A stretch of DNA of 64,000 nt from Vibrio marinisediminis (GCF_014050145.1 NZ_JACFYF010000001.1:434001-498000), one strand, 5' to 3'. Numbered from the stretch's first letter, positions 15,350 to 24,950 are shown. Numbers and translations are program-made. The notes: generated by a model not told the origin, from the sequence alone.

Positions 15350-15952
15350 ATGCGAGCATCAACACAGGAGAAGCGGACTCGAATTATTGAGGTCGCGACT
15401 AAGCTATTTATCGAACAAGGATATAAAGATACATCATTGGATCAAATCGTTGCGATTTGTGGCGGTTCGAAACAAACTTTATATCGCTATTTCTCAAATA
15501 AAGAAGGTTTGTTTGTCGAAGTATTAACTCATAATACTAAAACCAGCTTAGAGTCTGTTTTCCAGTTGGCTAAAAAGCACAATACGTCCTTGCAGCAAAC
15601 TTTAGAGATCTTCGCTTTACAGTATCTAAAAGGCATCTGCTCTAACCCTATGCTTGGGCTATATCGAATTATCTCTGCGGATTTCAATAAGCACGACTCT
15701 GTCCCCCAACAATTTTGGCGAAACAGCCCTCAGCGTGTTCACCAATACTTAATTGAATTCCTGAAAAACGAGAGCATCAGTCAGCAACTTCATATTGATG
15801 ACGCAGATCTTGCCTGTGGGCAACTACTGGCGCTGATTAAAGCAGATTACCAAAATATGGCGTTGATTGGTCTCGCATTACCTAATGACAAGCAGTTAAA
15901 GGTACATACACAAAAGGCTGTTAATGCCTTTCTCACCCTATACAAAGATTAA
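15350..15952 (+). CDS. TetR/AcrR-family repressor
   Basis: A 200-residue one-component repressor. The N-terminal HTH (RTRIIEVATKLFIEQGYKDT through GSKQTLYRYFSNKEGLF) is classic TetR; the C-terminal helical ligand-binding domain is variable. The start at 15350 has AGAGG 7 nt upstream; upstream in-frame codons lack a ribosome site. It lies near a convergent efflux operon (MFS and HlyD, separated by a minus-strand terminator) and carries an operator in its own promoter matching the one before the efflux genes, so it likely represses both until a toxic ligand is bound. Confidence 0.88.
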   Translation: MRASTQEKRTRIIEVATKLFIEQGYKDTSLDQIVAICGGSKQTLYRYFSNKEGLFVEVLTHNTKTSLESVFQLAKKHNTSLQQTLEIFALQYLKGICSNPMLGLYRIISADFNKHDSVPQQFWRNSPQRVHQYLIEFLKNESISQQLHIDDADLACGQLLALIKADYQNMALIGLALPNDKQLKVHTQKAVNAFLTLYKD

Positions 15953-15957
15953 TAAGC

Positions 15958-15983
15958 AAAAAAAGGGAGTATAATGCACTCCC
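15958..15983 (-). terminator. Terminator of the efflux operon
   Basis: On the minus strand GGGAGT, a 7-nt loop and ACTCCC are followed by TTTTTTT. It ends the HlyD-MFS transcript 38 nt beyond the MFS stop. Confidence 0.8.
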
Positions 15984-16020
15984 ACTCATCGCTAATTTAA
16001 ATCTTCAGTATATTGCGCAT

Positions 16021-17550
16021 TCACAAAGAGTGCTTAGCTGCTAATTTTTTACCTATCAGAAGAATCGGTGCTAAAACAAAAATAGAAATAATGAACACCA
16101 ATAACGCATTATTAAGTGCCAGAGTGGTTGCCTGCTCTTTCACTATGCCACTGATTTGACTCATACCCAAAGAGGGGCTTGGCAAACGCCCATGTGTAAG
16201 AATGGCGCTGCTCAACAGTTGCTCATACGCTGAAAAAGCATTGCTAGTTCCATCTAATGTTCGCCCAATTTCACCTGATGCTTGAGCACTCTGATTTTGA
16301 ATCACTCGGGAAAAGAATGCGCCCCCGATCACCCCCCCCATAGTGCGAAATAGATAAAAATTGCATATGCCTTCTAGCCGCTGATCTGCGTTAAAGTACA
16401 TCAAGACTGAAATAGTCACCGATACATTGAGCAACCCTACCCCAAAACCTCGTAATAGCATTGGCATAGTTAATGATTCAGGTGAGACATTGCTTGGCAA
16501 CAAGCTAAAGTCATACACCGAGAGCATAATCATCAATACACCAAATGGCACGACAGCATCCGCGAGTGAAGGTTTGAAATAAAACACAGCCACGCTTAAC
16601 AGCATGCCAACTAACATCGCATAGAATGATGGCAATTGGGCATAACCAGCATTCAGATCATTGTAATGCATAGCCAGTTTGAGGAAATTGCCAAACAGTG
16701 CGGTACTTGCCATTACGGCAAAACCTGCTAAAAATGCATTGTACATAAAGACATTGGTTTTCAATTTACTGTGCAATTCTATAGAGGCGGTGATCATTGA
16801 ACGATTTTTTACCAAAAGAAATATCGCCAATAAAACTAACGCCGATCCAACCACCGTCAATTGCGAATACAACGCAGACTGCCACCAATTGTAGTAACTT
16901 CCTCGCATCAATAAGAACACAACAAGGCTTATTGCTATCGCCAAAATAAGGTAGGTGCTAGGTCGAGATTTTTCCTTGGTAAGAATAGCAACTGAAGGCA
17001 GCGGAAAAATACGCGCAATCACCAAAGCAGAGAAAAACAGCCATGCTGAAACAACGCAGAAGAATGACCAGTTGAATACCTCTAGGCACTTCGCCATCAG
17101 CCATGGATAAGCACCCATTGGAATTAACGTGGAAAATACCAAAGTGGTGGCGATTATAATTGGCAGCCAACGCTGCTCAAAGTGTTGGAGAAGATAAACG
17201 TTAATCACCACAAGTAAGGTACTTAATGCCAGCCCGCTGCATAGCCAAGAAAGCGTAAATAGCCAATGTTGAGATACTTGCCAATAGAGCACACTGTTAA
17301 TACACAGTTGTGCCAACAATGCCGCAATAAGTAACGGATAAGTACCAAGCTTGCGTATCAGCACAGGGGCACACATGTACCCCAATACTTGTGTGATCAT
17401 AAAGCCAACTTTAACCACTTCGACTTCATCTAGCGATAAGCCCATACTTGCCGCCATATTGTGAGAAAGCTCGCTAAACATCACCGAACTTATCCCATAC
17501 CCTGCAATGGCAAACAATGCCAATATCAACAACCAAACACGTGTTTTCAT
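16021..17550 (-). CDS. MFS drug exporter (EmrB-like, DHA2 type)
   Basis: A 509-residue inner-membrane antiporter with about 14 hydrophobic segments, the DHA2 topology of EmrB-like pumps. The start at 17550 follows TAAGGA overlapping the HlyD stop, so the two genes are translationally coupled; a TTG two codons earlier is too close to that site. The upstream HlyD/EmrA-type adaptor supplies the periplasmic link to an outer-membrane channel not encoded here. Sequence outside the membrane cores is divergent from E. coli EmrB, so substrates cannot be predicted. TetR control is inferred from shared operators. Confidence 0.87.
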   Translation of the reverse strand: MKTRVWLLILALFAIAGYGISSVMFSELSHNMAASMGLSLDEVEVVKVGFMITQVLGYMCAPVLIRKLGTYPLLIAALLAQLCINSVLYWQVSQHWLFTLSWLCSGLALSTLLVVINVYLLQHFEQRWLPIIIATTLVFSTLIPMGAYPWLMAKCLEVFNWSFFCVVSAWLFFSALVIARIFPLPSVAILTKEKSRPSTYLILAIAISLVVFLLMRGSYYNWWQSALYSQLTVVGSALVLLAIFLLVKNRSMITASIELHSKLKTNVFMYNAFLAGFAVMASTALFGNFLKLAMHYNDLNAGYAQLPSFYAMLVGMLLSVAVFYFKPSLADAVVPFGVLMIMLSVYDFSLLPSNVSPESLTMPMLLRGFGVGLLNVSVTISVLMYFNADQRLEGICNFYLFRTMGGVIGGAFFSRVIQNQSAQASGEIGRTLDGTSNAFSAYEQLLSSAILTHGRLPSPSLGMSQISGIVKEQATTLALNNALLVFIISIFVLAPILLIGKKLAAKHSL

Positions 17551-17562
17551 CAGCAACAGTCC

Positions 17563-18570
17563 TTATATCGTCGTCTTGATCGATACTTCAGCCGACAACC
17601 CTGGATAGACTCGCTGCTTTAACTCACTTGGAAGATCAAGCTCAATACGCACAGGGACACGCTGCACCACTTTAACAAAATTACCGGTCGCATTTTGCGG
17701 TGGTAGCAAGCTAAACTGAGCACCAGTGGCTGGGGTAATTGACGCAACACGACCATGAATAGGCTGATCTGGAAACATATCCAATACTACTTCTACACTC
17801 TGACCTTTGGCAACATTACCAAGTTGTGTTTCTTTAAAGTTTGCTTCCAGCCATATATAGTCAGGTACCATCACAATCAATCCCATACCAGGCTGAACAA
17901 ATTTACCTACCTGAACTTGTCTATCGGCAACGAAACCATCAAAAGGTGCTTTAACCACCGTTCTCTCTAATGCGATGTTCATCAAGCGAAGGTTAGCCTG
18001 CGCCTGCTTTCGTTGTGCATCCAGCTGTAGCTTCTCAATCAACAATGTATCGTACTGTTTTTGTTCAGCGCGGAGCGATAGCTTTGCCGTTTCAAGGTTA
18101 CTTTGAGATTCAATCGAGCGGGTTTTTTGCGCTTCAAACTGATTACGACTCACCGATTGCTTTTCCACTAAACGCGATAAACGTTTGAACTCAGAGTACT
18201 GGTGTTTGGCGTTAGCATCAGCGCTGTGGATCTTTTGCTTTGCTTGCTCAATCTTAACCAATTGCATTTCTGTTTTAGTTTGGTTCGCTGTTAGTGCAGT
18301 GTTGGCAACGTCTAAAGCCGACTTCGCAATATCTTGGTTAGCCAAAAAGTCTTCACTATCGATCGAAAATAGAGGCTCACCTTTCTTTATCCATTGATTG
18401 TCTTCCACAAAAATCTGGCTAACTTGTCCACCAACTTCTGGAGAAATCGCCGTCACGTCAGAGTGAATATAAGCGTTATCGGTGGTCACTGTATTAGGTT
18501 CATAGAAGTGCATTATTGCCACAACAGCAGAACCTAAGATCAATGTTAAAGCGATTACCTTCTTCTTCAT
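17563..18570 (-). CDS. HlyD/EmrA-type membrane fusion protein
   Basis: Periplasmic adaptor of 335 residues with an N-terminal membrane anchor (about 5-22), the beta-barrel/lipoyl motif TDNAYIHSDVTAISPEVGGQ (residues 30-49), a long alpha-helical hairpin rich in Gln, Lys and Glu (about 90-190), and the second lipoyl half APFDGFVADRQVQVGKFV. It is the first gene of an operon with the MFS exporter 12 nt downstream. The promoter region contains a perfect TetR-type palindrome at 18607-18621. Together the two genes form an EmrAB-like tripartite pump lacking its own outer-membrane channel. Confidence 0.9.
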   Translation of the reverse strand: MKKKVIALTLILGSAVVAIMHFYEPNTVTTDNAYIHSDVTAISPEVGGQVSQIFVEDNQWIKKGEPLFSIDSEDFLANQDIAKSALDVANTALTANQTKTEMQLVKIEQAKQKIHSADANAKHQYSEFKRLSRLVEKQSVSRNQFEAQKTRSIESQSNLETAKLSLRAEQKQYDTLLIEKLQLDAQRKQAQANLRLMNIALERTVVKAPFDGFVADRQVQVGKFVQPGMGLIVMVPDYIWLEANFKETQLGNVAKGQSVEVVLDMFPDQPIHGRVASITPATGAQFSLLPPQNATGNFVKVVQRVPVRIELDLPSELKQRVYPGLSAEVSIKTTI

Positions 18571-18606
18571 TTTAGAAACCTTATCAAATCATCTGCCACA
18601 AACTGT

Positions 18607-18621
18607 ACTGTACGGTACAGT
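18607..18621 (-). promoter_or_regulatory. TetR-type operator upstream of the efflux operon
   Basis: ACTGTACGGTACAGT is a perfect palindrome with a single central base, 36 nt before the HlyD start. The overlapping ACTGT on its left extends the repeat. It matches the operator in the tetR promoter at 15317-15331. Confidence 0.75.
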
Positions 18622-18867
18622 ATTAGTAAAGTAACTTTTGATCAACACCGCTAAATTGATCCAATCAGAATCCATCTATGGATCTTTTGCCGACAAATAA
18701 ATACTCACCAGATAAATAAATCGTAACGCGCAGAGCGGGCGCTTGAACAGCACACAAGTAAATCACGCGGAACCAACACTCTAAATTTAACATTTGCTCA
18801 TACCGTCTTTCTTCTACTCTTTAAAGAAAGAAATCATTTGGATGCCATAACAAAGGAAGTAAAAAAG

Positions 18868-20421
18868 ATGAGTAAACCAGTGATAGCAGACAACAAACCG
18901 ATTAAGGTTAAGCTGACACAAGATCAAGAATATTACTTCTGTACCTGTGGGCGTTCGAGCAATCAACCTTATTGTGATGGCTCTCATTCCACTACAAGTT
19001 TCAAACCAAAAAGCTTTATTGCCGAAGAAAGTGGCGATGCCTACCTATGCCGCTGTAAGCACTCAAATAACCTGCCATTTTGTGATGGTAGCCATAAGCA
19101 GTTCAGCAATGAACACGTCGGGCAAGAAGGTCCCGGGGTACAGATTCAATCGGCAGAAATAGCCCCTTCTGCGATAGCGACAACAGAAGAACCAACGGTT
19201 GAGTTTATTCATCAACTTGCCCGTGAGGGACTTTCAAAACTGGGGCATCATGGGCGAATGACTTCTATGGGAGTGCCTAGACATCTATTACCCCACTGGG
19301 ATGATATCCAAGTTATGGTGGCTCAAATGGCAACCAAACCTTTGCTGGAAGATGTCGCGGTTACGACGGAATTAGTTATTGGTCCACAAGCGAAGAAACC
19401 ACTACGGCTTAAGATTCCGTTATTTGTCTCTGACATGAGTTTTGGCTCACTTTCTGAGGAGGCAAAAGTTGCTCTCGCGACCGGCGCCGAACTGGCAGGA
19501 ACGGGGATTTGTTCCGGTGAGGGTGGCATGCTACCCGAAGAGCAAGCCGCCAATTCTCGTTACTTTTACGAACTCGCCAGTGCTCAGTTTGGCTACGATG
19601 AGAACAAGTTAAAGGGTGTACAAGCCTTTCACTTCAAAGGAGGACAAGGTGCAAAAACGGGTACCGGCGGGCACTTACCTGGTGCGAAGAACATTGGCAA
19701 AATAGCCGACGTCCGCGGTATTAAAGCTGGAACTGCCGCGATTTCCCCACCGACATTTAAACACTTACATTCAGCAGAAGACTTTAAGCAATTCGCCGAT
19801 CACGTGCGCAGCATAACAGGCGGCATTCCTATCGGCTTTAAACTGAGTGCTAATCACATTGAACAAGACATTCAGTTCGCTTTAGATGCCAGTGCTGATT
19901 ACATCATCTTAGACGGTCGTGGCGGTGGTACTGGGGCTGCTCCTGAAATGTTTCGCGACCATATTAGTGTGCCAACCATTCCAGCATTAGCGCGAGCAAG
20001 AGCCTATTTAGATAGAGTTGGTGCTAGCGGTCGAGTGACGTTGATCATCACTGGTGGTTTACGAGTCCCAATGGACTTTGTTAAAGCGCTCGCTTTAGGG
20101 GCTGATGGCATAGCTATCTCCAATAGTGCAATGCAGTCTATTGGCTGTGTGGCAGCGAGAATGTGTAATACCAACAACTGCCCAGCAGGGATTGCCACCC
20201 AAAAAGCCGATTTACGCCAGCGGCTCAATGTGGCAAAAGCTTCAGTCCAGTTGAAGAATTTTTTTGAAGCATCGACCGAGCTAATGCAAGTCATGGCAAG
20301 AGCCTGTGGGCATGACCAACTAAACCAATTCAACATTAATGATTTGGCGACATGGCATCAAGAAATGGCGCAGTTGTCGGGGATTAAATATTCTGGTGTT
20401 ACTTCATTGAGTGATGAATAA
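18868..20421 (+). CDS. Double-CDGSH iron-sulfur / glutamate synthase (FMN) fusion protein
   Basis: A 517-residue redox protein. Two CDGSH [2Fe-2S] modules occupy the N-terminus: CTCGRSSNQPYCDGSH (about residues 28-43) and CRCKHSNNLPFCDGSH (about 66-81), both with the full C-x-C-x2-S-x3-P-x-C-D-G-S-H pattern. The rest is the FMN-binding alpha/beta barrel of glutamate synthase large subunit, with GGRGG-type FMN contacts (DGRGGGTGAAP) and the [3Fe-4S] Cys pattern CVAARMCNTNNC. No glutamine amidotransferase domain is present. The start at 18868 has AAGGAAG upstream; an in-frame TTG at 18838 has none. The CDGSH modules may bring electrons. Partner and true reaction unknown. Confidence 0.88.
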   Translation: MSKPVIADNKPIKVKLTQDQEYYFCTCGRSSNQPYCDGSHSTTSFKPKSFIAEESGDAYLCRCKHSNNLPFCDGSHKQFSNEHVGQEGPGVQIQSAEIAPSAIATTEEPTVEFIHQLAREGLSKLGHHGRMTSMGVPRHLLPHWDDIQVMVAQMATKPLLEDVAVTTELVIGPQAKKPLRLKIPLFVSDMSFGSLSEEAKVALATGAELAGTGICSGEGGMLPEEQAANSRYFYELASAQFGYDENKLKGVQAFHFKGGQGAKTGTGGHLPGAKNIGKIADVRGIKAGTAAISPPTFKHLHSAEDFKQFADHVRSITGGIPIGFKLSANHIEQDIQFALDASADYIILDGRGGGTGAAPEMFRDHISVPTIPALARARAYLDRVGASGRVTLIITGGLRVPMDFVKALALGADGIAISNSAMQSIGCVAARMCNTNNCPAGIATQKADLRQRLNVAKASVQLKNFFEASTELMQVMARACGHDQLNQFNINDLATWHQEMAQLSGIKYSGVTSLSDE

Positions 20422-20519
20422 CCGCGATTTATCAAAAAGTGGGGCTCCTACATTTTTGTCAGTGGTCCCCATTAAAGGTGTGAAATTCGAGAGATAAGAT
20501 CGACATACTCTTTCAATGG

Positions 20520-21455
20520 TTAGCTCAGGATGACGTTTACTTCGCCATAGCTTTTGATTTTCTCAAGCCATTGATTAACCGTTTCATCTTCTGGCAGTTC
20601 TGCTTCTACGCTGTACTCTTTACCAATTTCCGTTGCTTTGCCTTTACCAAAGTTATGGTATGGCAACACTTCTACTTTTTGAATGTTCGACATTGATTCG
20701 CCTAATTTGGCGATGGCAGCAAAGTGCGATTCCGAGAGGTTGTAGCCGGGTATGATTGGGCAACGTAAAATCACTTGTGCGTCGATTTCATTCAGCGTTT
20801 GTAAGTTGTCATCCACCAGCTTGCGCGTCATGCCAGTGAGCTGTTTGTGCAGCTTGTCACCCGTCGCTTTGTAATCAAAAAGGAACAGATCAACATAAGG
20901 AGCGATAGCTTGGTAATGCTGTTTTTTCGAGGCGCCGTTGGTTTCAATACAGACATGAACACCATTTTGCTGGCACTTTTTCGCCAAAGCTAAACAAAAA
21001 TCAAATTGCTTCAGTGCTTCGCCACCGGAAAGGGTAACCCCACCACCGGATTTATCGAAATAGACTTTGTCTTTGATGATCTCGGCAAAAACCTCATCAA
21101 CCGACATCTCCTTACCATAGATTTTGAGCGCATCTTGCATGCACGCATCCACGCAAAGCCCACAAGTTTGGCAGGCATCAAAATTAACAATATGGCGACC
21201 ATCGGCAGTGAAACTGTGGACATCATTGGGGCACACTTGCTCACAACGACGACAGCCAATGCATTTTTGCGCATTAAAGGCGAGTTGCCTCTTGCTGCTT
21301 AAAGACTCTGGGTTATGGCACCAAACACACTTCATTTGGCAGCCTTTCATGAAGACGGCGGTACGCACCCCGGGACCATCATTTACACTGAATTTTTGAA
21401 TATCAAATACGATACCCGTTGTTGAATCACTGCCGTTAGAGTGGTTGGTTTGCAT
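20520..21455 (-). CDS. Glycyl-radical enzyme activating protein (radical SAM)
   Basis: A 311-residue radical-SAM activase that installs the glycyl radical on its partner. It has the [4Fe-4S] radical-SAM motif CQMKCVWC (C-x3-C-x2-C) in VFMKGCQMKCVWCHNPES, then a ferredoxin-like insert with two C-x2-C-x2-C-x3-C groups (KCIGCRRCEQVC and ACQTCGLCVDAC), then the SAM-binding GGVTLSGGEAL segment. The two-cluster insert is typical of activases of non-PFL glycyl-radical enzymes (YjjW, HypD and PflD/YbiW type). The ribosome site GAGG is 6 nt upstream. It is co-transcribed behind the glycyl-radical enzyme, 82 nt downstream. Confidence 0.92.
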   Translation of the reverse strand: MQTNHSNGSDSTTGIVFDIQKFSVNDGPGVRTAVFMKGCQMKCVWCHNPESLSSKRQLAFNAQKCIGCRRCEQVCPNDVHSFTADGRHIVNFDACQTCGLCVDACMQDALKIYGKEMSVDEVFAEIIKDKVYFDKSGGGVTLSGGEALKQFDFCLALAKKCQQNGVHVCIETNGASKKQHYQAIAPYVDLFLFDYKATGDKLHKQLTGMTRKLVDDNLQTLNEIDAQVILRCPIIPGYNLSESHFAAIAKLGESMSNIQKVEVLPYHNFGKGKATEIGKEYSVEAELPEDETVNQWLEKIKSYGEVNVILS

Positions 21456-21537
21456 GGTGCGCCTCGAATCAAAGCAAGAAAAGAGGGTGATCTAAAAACT
21501 CACTGATCACCCTAAGGTGGTTATATCTAGGCTGGTA

Positions 21538-23829
21538 TTAATCGTTAAGAGTACGGTTCAAGATCTCTAGCTGGACATCTTTATCTAGGTTGACAAATTT
21601 TGCGCTAAATCCGCCTACTCGAACCACTAAGTTCGGGTATTTCTCCGGGTTATGATAAGCATCTTCCAGCTCACCTTTGCCCACCACGCTGACCATGATT
21701 TGCGGTCCGCCTTGCTCGAAATAACCGTCCAGCAATGCTTCAACAATCATGCGCTTGCTTTGGTACATATTTTTGCTGAACTTCATGTTCTGAACCGAGC
21801 CAGCATGCACTTCAGCTTTCAGTTTCACCAGCGAGTTCAGCATCGCTGTCGGGCCATTTTTGTCTGCGCCACTTTGCGGGTTATTGGCGTTGCTCATGTA
21901 AACACCACGGTGGCGACCATCAGCCGAAGCACTGGTTGCACGCCCCCACTCAGTATTCACTTGGTTATTGATAATGACGACAAGGTAACTATCCATACCC
22001 ACTTTTGCCGCTGAATCTTTAATGCCATTACAGATGTATTCGTGCATCTCTACCGCGATATCATCAACGTATGTATCATCGTTACCAAACTTAGGTGCGT
22101 TGATCAGATCGTACTTCATACGATCATACCCATCGAAGTCCACTCGTAGCGCTTCGATCAATTCAACGTAGCTGTATTTTTTGTCTTCAAAGATCACTTT
22201 CTTAATCGCAGACAATGAGTCATACGCGTTGGTGTTGCCGTAGGTTTCATTGGTTCCGCCCAGTTTATAGACGCCACCATCAAGTAGTGACTTACTGCGA
22301 CCAATACAGTCATCAGTAAGAATACTGGTAAATAAGAAGCCCACTTCTTGGTTCATCACTTTATAAGAGAATGACTGCGCTTGTGACGTTAGCTCAATGT
22401 AGTGATCCAATAAATCTTTGTAGTTCTGCATCACATCATCAAAGCTGCTCACTTGTTCTGGTTTAAGCAGTGCAGTGCCACCACTCTTATCTTTACCATC
22501 CCAGAAATCGGTTCCGCCAGTTAGAGCGATGTTTAAGATTTTAAGAATGTTGATACATGTGTTTGGCGTACCTACGCTCTTACCAGATAACACAAACTCA
22601 CCACAGCCGAACGGTACATAATGCTCAGCATCAGATTGTGAAATCTGCATTGAGTTCATCACCGCAGGGACGTTAACATCATCATTGTAAAGAATTGGGT
22701 AAGTTAGCCCCTCACCAATAGCATCAAGTGCGTCTTGGTAAACACTTTGGTTCATGCCTTTGTAGATACGAAGCGTAAATTGAGGTTCTGTGTCTTTGTT
22801 CTCGCGCACCGCTTGAATAGCCAGTTTGCAGTAAACATCCGCAGCCTCTGGGTTACGTCGCCCCATACCACCAACAACAACACGACCATTTACTGTTGTC
22901 TTGCGTGCTTCAATTAGACGGTAATGAGAGCGGATATAGTTGATCGCTTGTCGCTCAGTAATTCTACCCGCATCAAGGTCAGCGACCAGCAGATCACCGA
23001 GATAATCATCCATGCGTCCAAAGTTAACCACGCCAGAACATAGGCTGTATAACCAAGAGAGTTGAATACCTTCGAGGAAGGTTTTTGGTTTGCTGCTACG
23101 AATAGACGTTAGCGCATCAATCAGATCACTCATTTGATGTTTGCGGGTTAGATCTTCAGTTTTATCAAGCTCTTGAACACAAAGCTGAATATGAAAATCA
23201 ATCACACGTTCAACAATATCAAAACAGCCAAGAAACGCACCGTGCAACGAAATGGCTTTCTCATCAGCTTGCTTTTTAGCGGCGCTTAATTGGTCGTTGA
23301 TGCGTGCACGCATTCCCTCAATACCGTTATCGATCAGGGTATTGTAATCGAGGTACATGCCACTTAAACGTGCGGTTGCGATCGCTGGGTAGTTCACATC
23401 AACAAACTTACCTAAGGTTGTTTCTGTTAACGTTTGGCGAAAATAGATCGAACGCGTATCTCTCTCTTGCCAATACGTCAGCAGTTCATCCACTCGCGGA
23501 TGATCGGCAGCTGCCAATTCACTTTTAAACGCTTCCAGTTTATCGAAATTGCAGTAGTGTCCAACACCACCTACCGAGGTAACGCTACCAAAACCGATTG
23601 GCAGCGCATCTAAACGCCCTACGACACAATCTTCTGCTTCAATCTGTCTAAATAGCACTGGGTACAATTCAGAAAGGCACGCCACTTCTCGCTGATAGAG
23701 ATCACTCTCATTATGGTGTGCACGCGTGTAAGCCTCCATGATTTGCAATTGAACGTTAGCTGGCTTTTCACATGGGATTTTTTTGTTTACATCAACTTGG
23801 CTTGGATTGTTTTCGATTTTGGATGACAT
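21538..23829 (-). CDS. Glycyl-radical enzyme, C-x-E eliminase/dehydratase type
   Basis: A 763-residue glycyl-radical enzyme. The chosen start at 23829 has GAGGAG 7 nt upstream; an upstream in-frame start at 23892 would overlap the operator. The radical glycine is near G740 in RVGGFSAKF, and the thiyl cysteine is C409 in PFGCGEF with Glu at 411. The C-x-E pair is the signature of dehydratase/eliminase glycyl-radical enzymes (glycerol, propanediol, choline, hydroxyproline); pyruvate formate-lyase has two adjacent cysteines. Length matches E. coli PflD (about 765), which I recall being assigned to 1,5-anhydrohexitol-6-phosphate ring opening. The adjacent activase, GntR regulator and PTS suggest a phosphosugar-type substrate. 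Exact reaction inferred, not shown. Confidence 0.9.
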   Translation of the reverse strand: MSSKIENNPSQVDVNKKIPCEKPANVQLQIMEAYTRAHHNESDLYQREVACLSELYPVLFRQIEAEDCVVGRLDALPIGFGSVTSVGGVGHYCNFDKLEAFKSELAAADHPRVDELLTYWQERDTRSIYFRQTLTETTLGKFVDVNYPAIATARLSGMYLDYNTLIDNGIEGMRARINDQLSAAKKQADEKAISLHGAFLGCFDIVERVIDFHIQLCVQELDKTEDLTRKHQMSDLIDALTSIRSSKPKTFLEGIQLSWLYSLCSGVVNFGRMDDYLGDLLVADLDAGRITERQAINYIRSHYRLIEARKTTVNGRVVVGGMGRRNPEAADVYCKLAIQAVRENKDTEPQFTLRIYKGMNQSVYQDALDAIGEGLTYPILYNDDVNVPAVMNSMQISQSDAEHYVPFGCGEFVLSGKSVGTPNTCINILKILNIALTGGTDFWDGKDKSGGTALLKPEQVSSFDDVMQNYKDLLDHYIELTSQAQSFSYKVMNQEVGFLFTSILTDDCIGRSKSLLDGGVYKLGGTNETYGNTNAYDSLSAIKKVIFEDKKYSYVELIEALRVDFDGYDRMKYDLINAPKFGNDDTYVDDIAVEMHEYICNGIKDSAAKVGMDSYLVVIINNQVNTEWGRATSASADGRHRGVYMSNANNPQSGADKNGPTAMLNSLVKLKAEVHAGSVQNMKFSKNMYQSKRMIVEALLDGYFEQGGPQIMVSVVGKGELEDAYHNPEKYPNLVVRVGGFSAKFVNLDKDVQLEILNRTLND

Positions 23830-23881
23830 GGTAGGGCTCCTCGTATCTTTATGAGATAACCTTAAATCTACACCGTAAATA

Positions 23882-23891
23882 TGTAAATACA
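23882..23891 (-). promoter_or_regulatory. Candidate GntR/HutC operator, glycyl-radical arm
   Basis: TGTAAATACA is an inverted repeat (TGTA-N2-TACA) 53 nt upstream of the glycyl-radical enzyme start. The identical 10-mer lies before the PTS gene at 25004-25013. HutC-type GntR proteins bind short palindromes of this size, and a GntR gene sits between the two. Confidence 0.6.
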
Positions 23892-23915
23892 AATAATTTT
23901 AAATTTTCACGAATG

Positions 23916-23929
23916 ATGATCTCGATCAT
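23916..23929 (-). promoter_or_regulatory. FNR-like box, glycyl-radical arm
   Basis: ATGATCTCGATCAT matches the E. coli FNR pattern TTGAT-N4-ATCAA at TGAT-N4-ATCA, missing only the outermost bases on each side. It lies 87 nt upstream of an oxygen-sensitive enzyme, where anaerobic activation is expected. CRP binds a related but distinct pattern. Confidence 0.5.
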
Positions 23930-24089
23930 GCATCAAATTTCTGAGAAACCGCTTTGTTTTTCGACACTCTTTTCTGGTAACATCCATGCTATTAAAGGTT
24001 AGTCACCTTAACTTACTGAACAAACATGTGTTAACAGGTAACATTTCGCGTGGCTAAAACCCATCATTTGTAAAGTTGTAATCTATCTC

Positions 24090-24776
24090 ATGAAATACGT
24101 TGAAGTTTATCAGGCGATAAAAGCTGACATCGTCAGTGGTCAGTTTCCCGCTTGGTCGCAGCTCGAGGGAGAGCATGCATTATCAAACAAGTTTGGCGTG
24201 AGTCGCCCAACTCTAAGAAAAGCGATTGAGAAGCTGAAACAGGAGTCTTTTGTCCATTCAAGACAAGGCTCAGGCATGTTTGTTAATCCTCCGGAGTTCT
24301 ATCAAGACAACAACCTGACTAGTATTTCAGAGCGGATAAACAAAGACACCGACTTAAAAAATATTGTGTTGGAATTTGCCAGTGTTGACGCGGATGAAAA
24401 GCTCGCAGATAAATTCAAAATCGCTGTTGGGGAAAGGCTTCATCACTTCAAAAGAATGCGCATAATAAACGGTGAGCCGGCAATTTTAGAAGAAACATGG
24501 ATGCCACACAGCCTATTTCCTCTGTTTACTGAGGCGCACTGTGAGCAGTCGGTTTTGACTTACATTGAGCAACAAGCAGGCTACAATATCAGCCACGATG
24601 CCAAAACCATTTCAGCCAAATCACTGAATGAGAAAGAAGCATTTCTGCTGCGCGTTGAAGCTAATCACCTCTGCCTCTCTATCCAGCACAACGTGTACTT
24701 ACTGCACTCGGTACTAGCCCAGTACACCATTGAGACACTGGTTTCCAACAACCTGACAACTGTGTCGATTCGTTAG
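24090..24776 (+). CDS. GntR-family regulator with UTRA domain (HutC subfamily)
   Basis: A 228-residue repressor: an N-terminal winged HTH (AIKADIVSGQFPAWSQLEGE, then RPTLRKAIEKLKQESFVHSR with GSGMFV) and a C-terminal chorismate-lyase-fold UTRA sensor (about residues 90-228) that binds small phosphorylated or carboxylated ligands. It lies between the divergent glycyl-radical enzyme operon and the PTS gene, and identical TGTAAATACA palindromes occur in both promoters, so it probably controls both in response to a phosphorylated sugar derivative. No ribosome site is obvious before the ATG. Confidence 0.88.
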   Translation: MKYVEVYQAIKADIVSGQFPAWSQLEGEHALSNKFGVSRPTLRKAIEKLKQESFVHSRQGSGMFVNPPEFYQDNNLTSISERINKDTDLKNIVLEFASVDADEKLADKFKIAVGERLHHFKRMRIINGEPAILEETWMPHSLFPLFTEAHCEQSVLTYIEQQAGYNISHDAKTISAKSLNEKEAFLLRVEANHLCLSIQHNVYLLHSVLAQYTIETLVSNNLTTVSIR

Positions 24777-24950
24777 CGATTTTTTGCGGCTTTACTACCT
24801 AGTAACGCCGCATACTCCCCTATACTTCATCTATCACCCCATCAAACTTGACCTTACAAATGCAAGCGTGACATTGCGCACCCTTTGCTCTAGAACATTC
24901 GTTATCCAGTTCACAATTTGCCACAAAGCCCGATAAACACAGTCACAATA

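Noticed and set aside
21538-23829. Pyruvate formate-lyase identity for the glycyl-radical enzyme
   Set aside because: PFL has two adjacent active-site cysteines; here a single Cys is followed by Gly-Glu (C-G-E), as in dehydratases.
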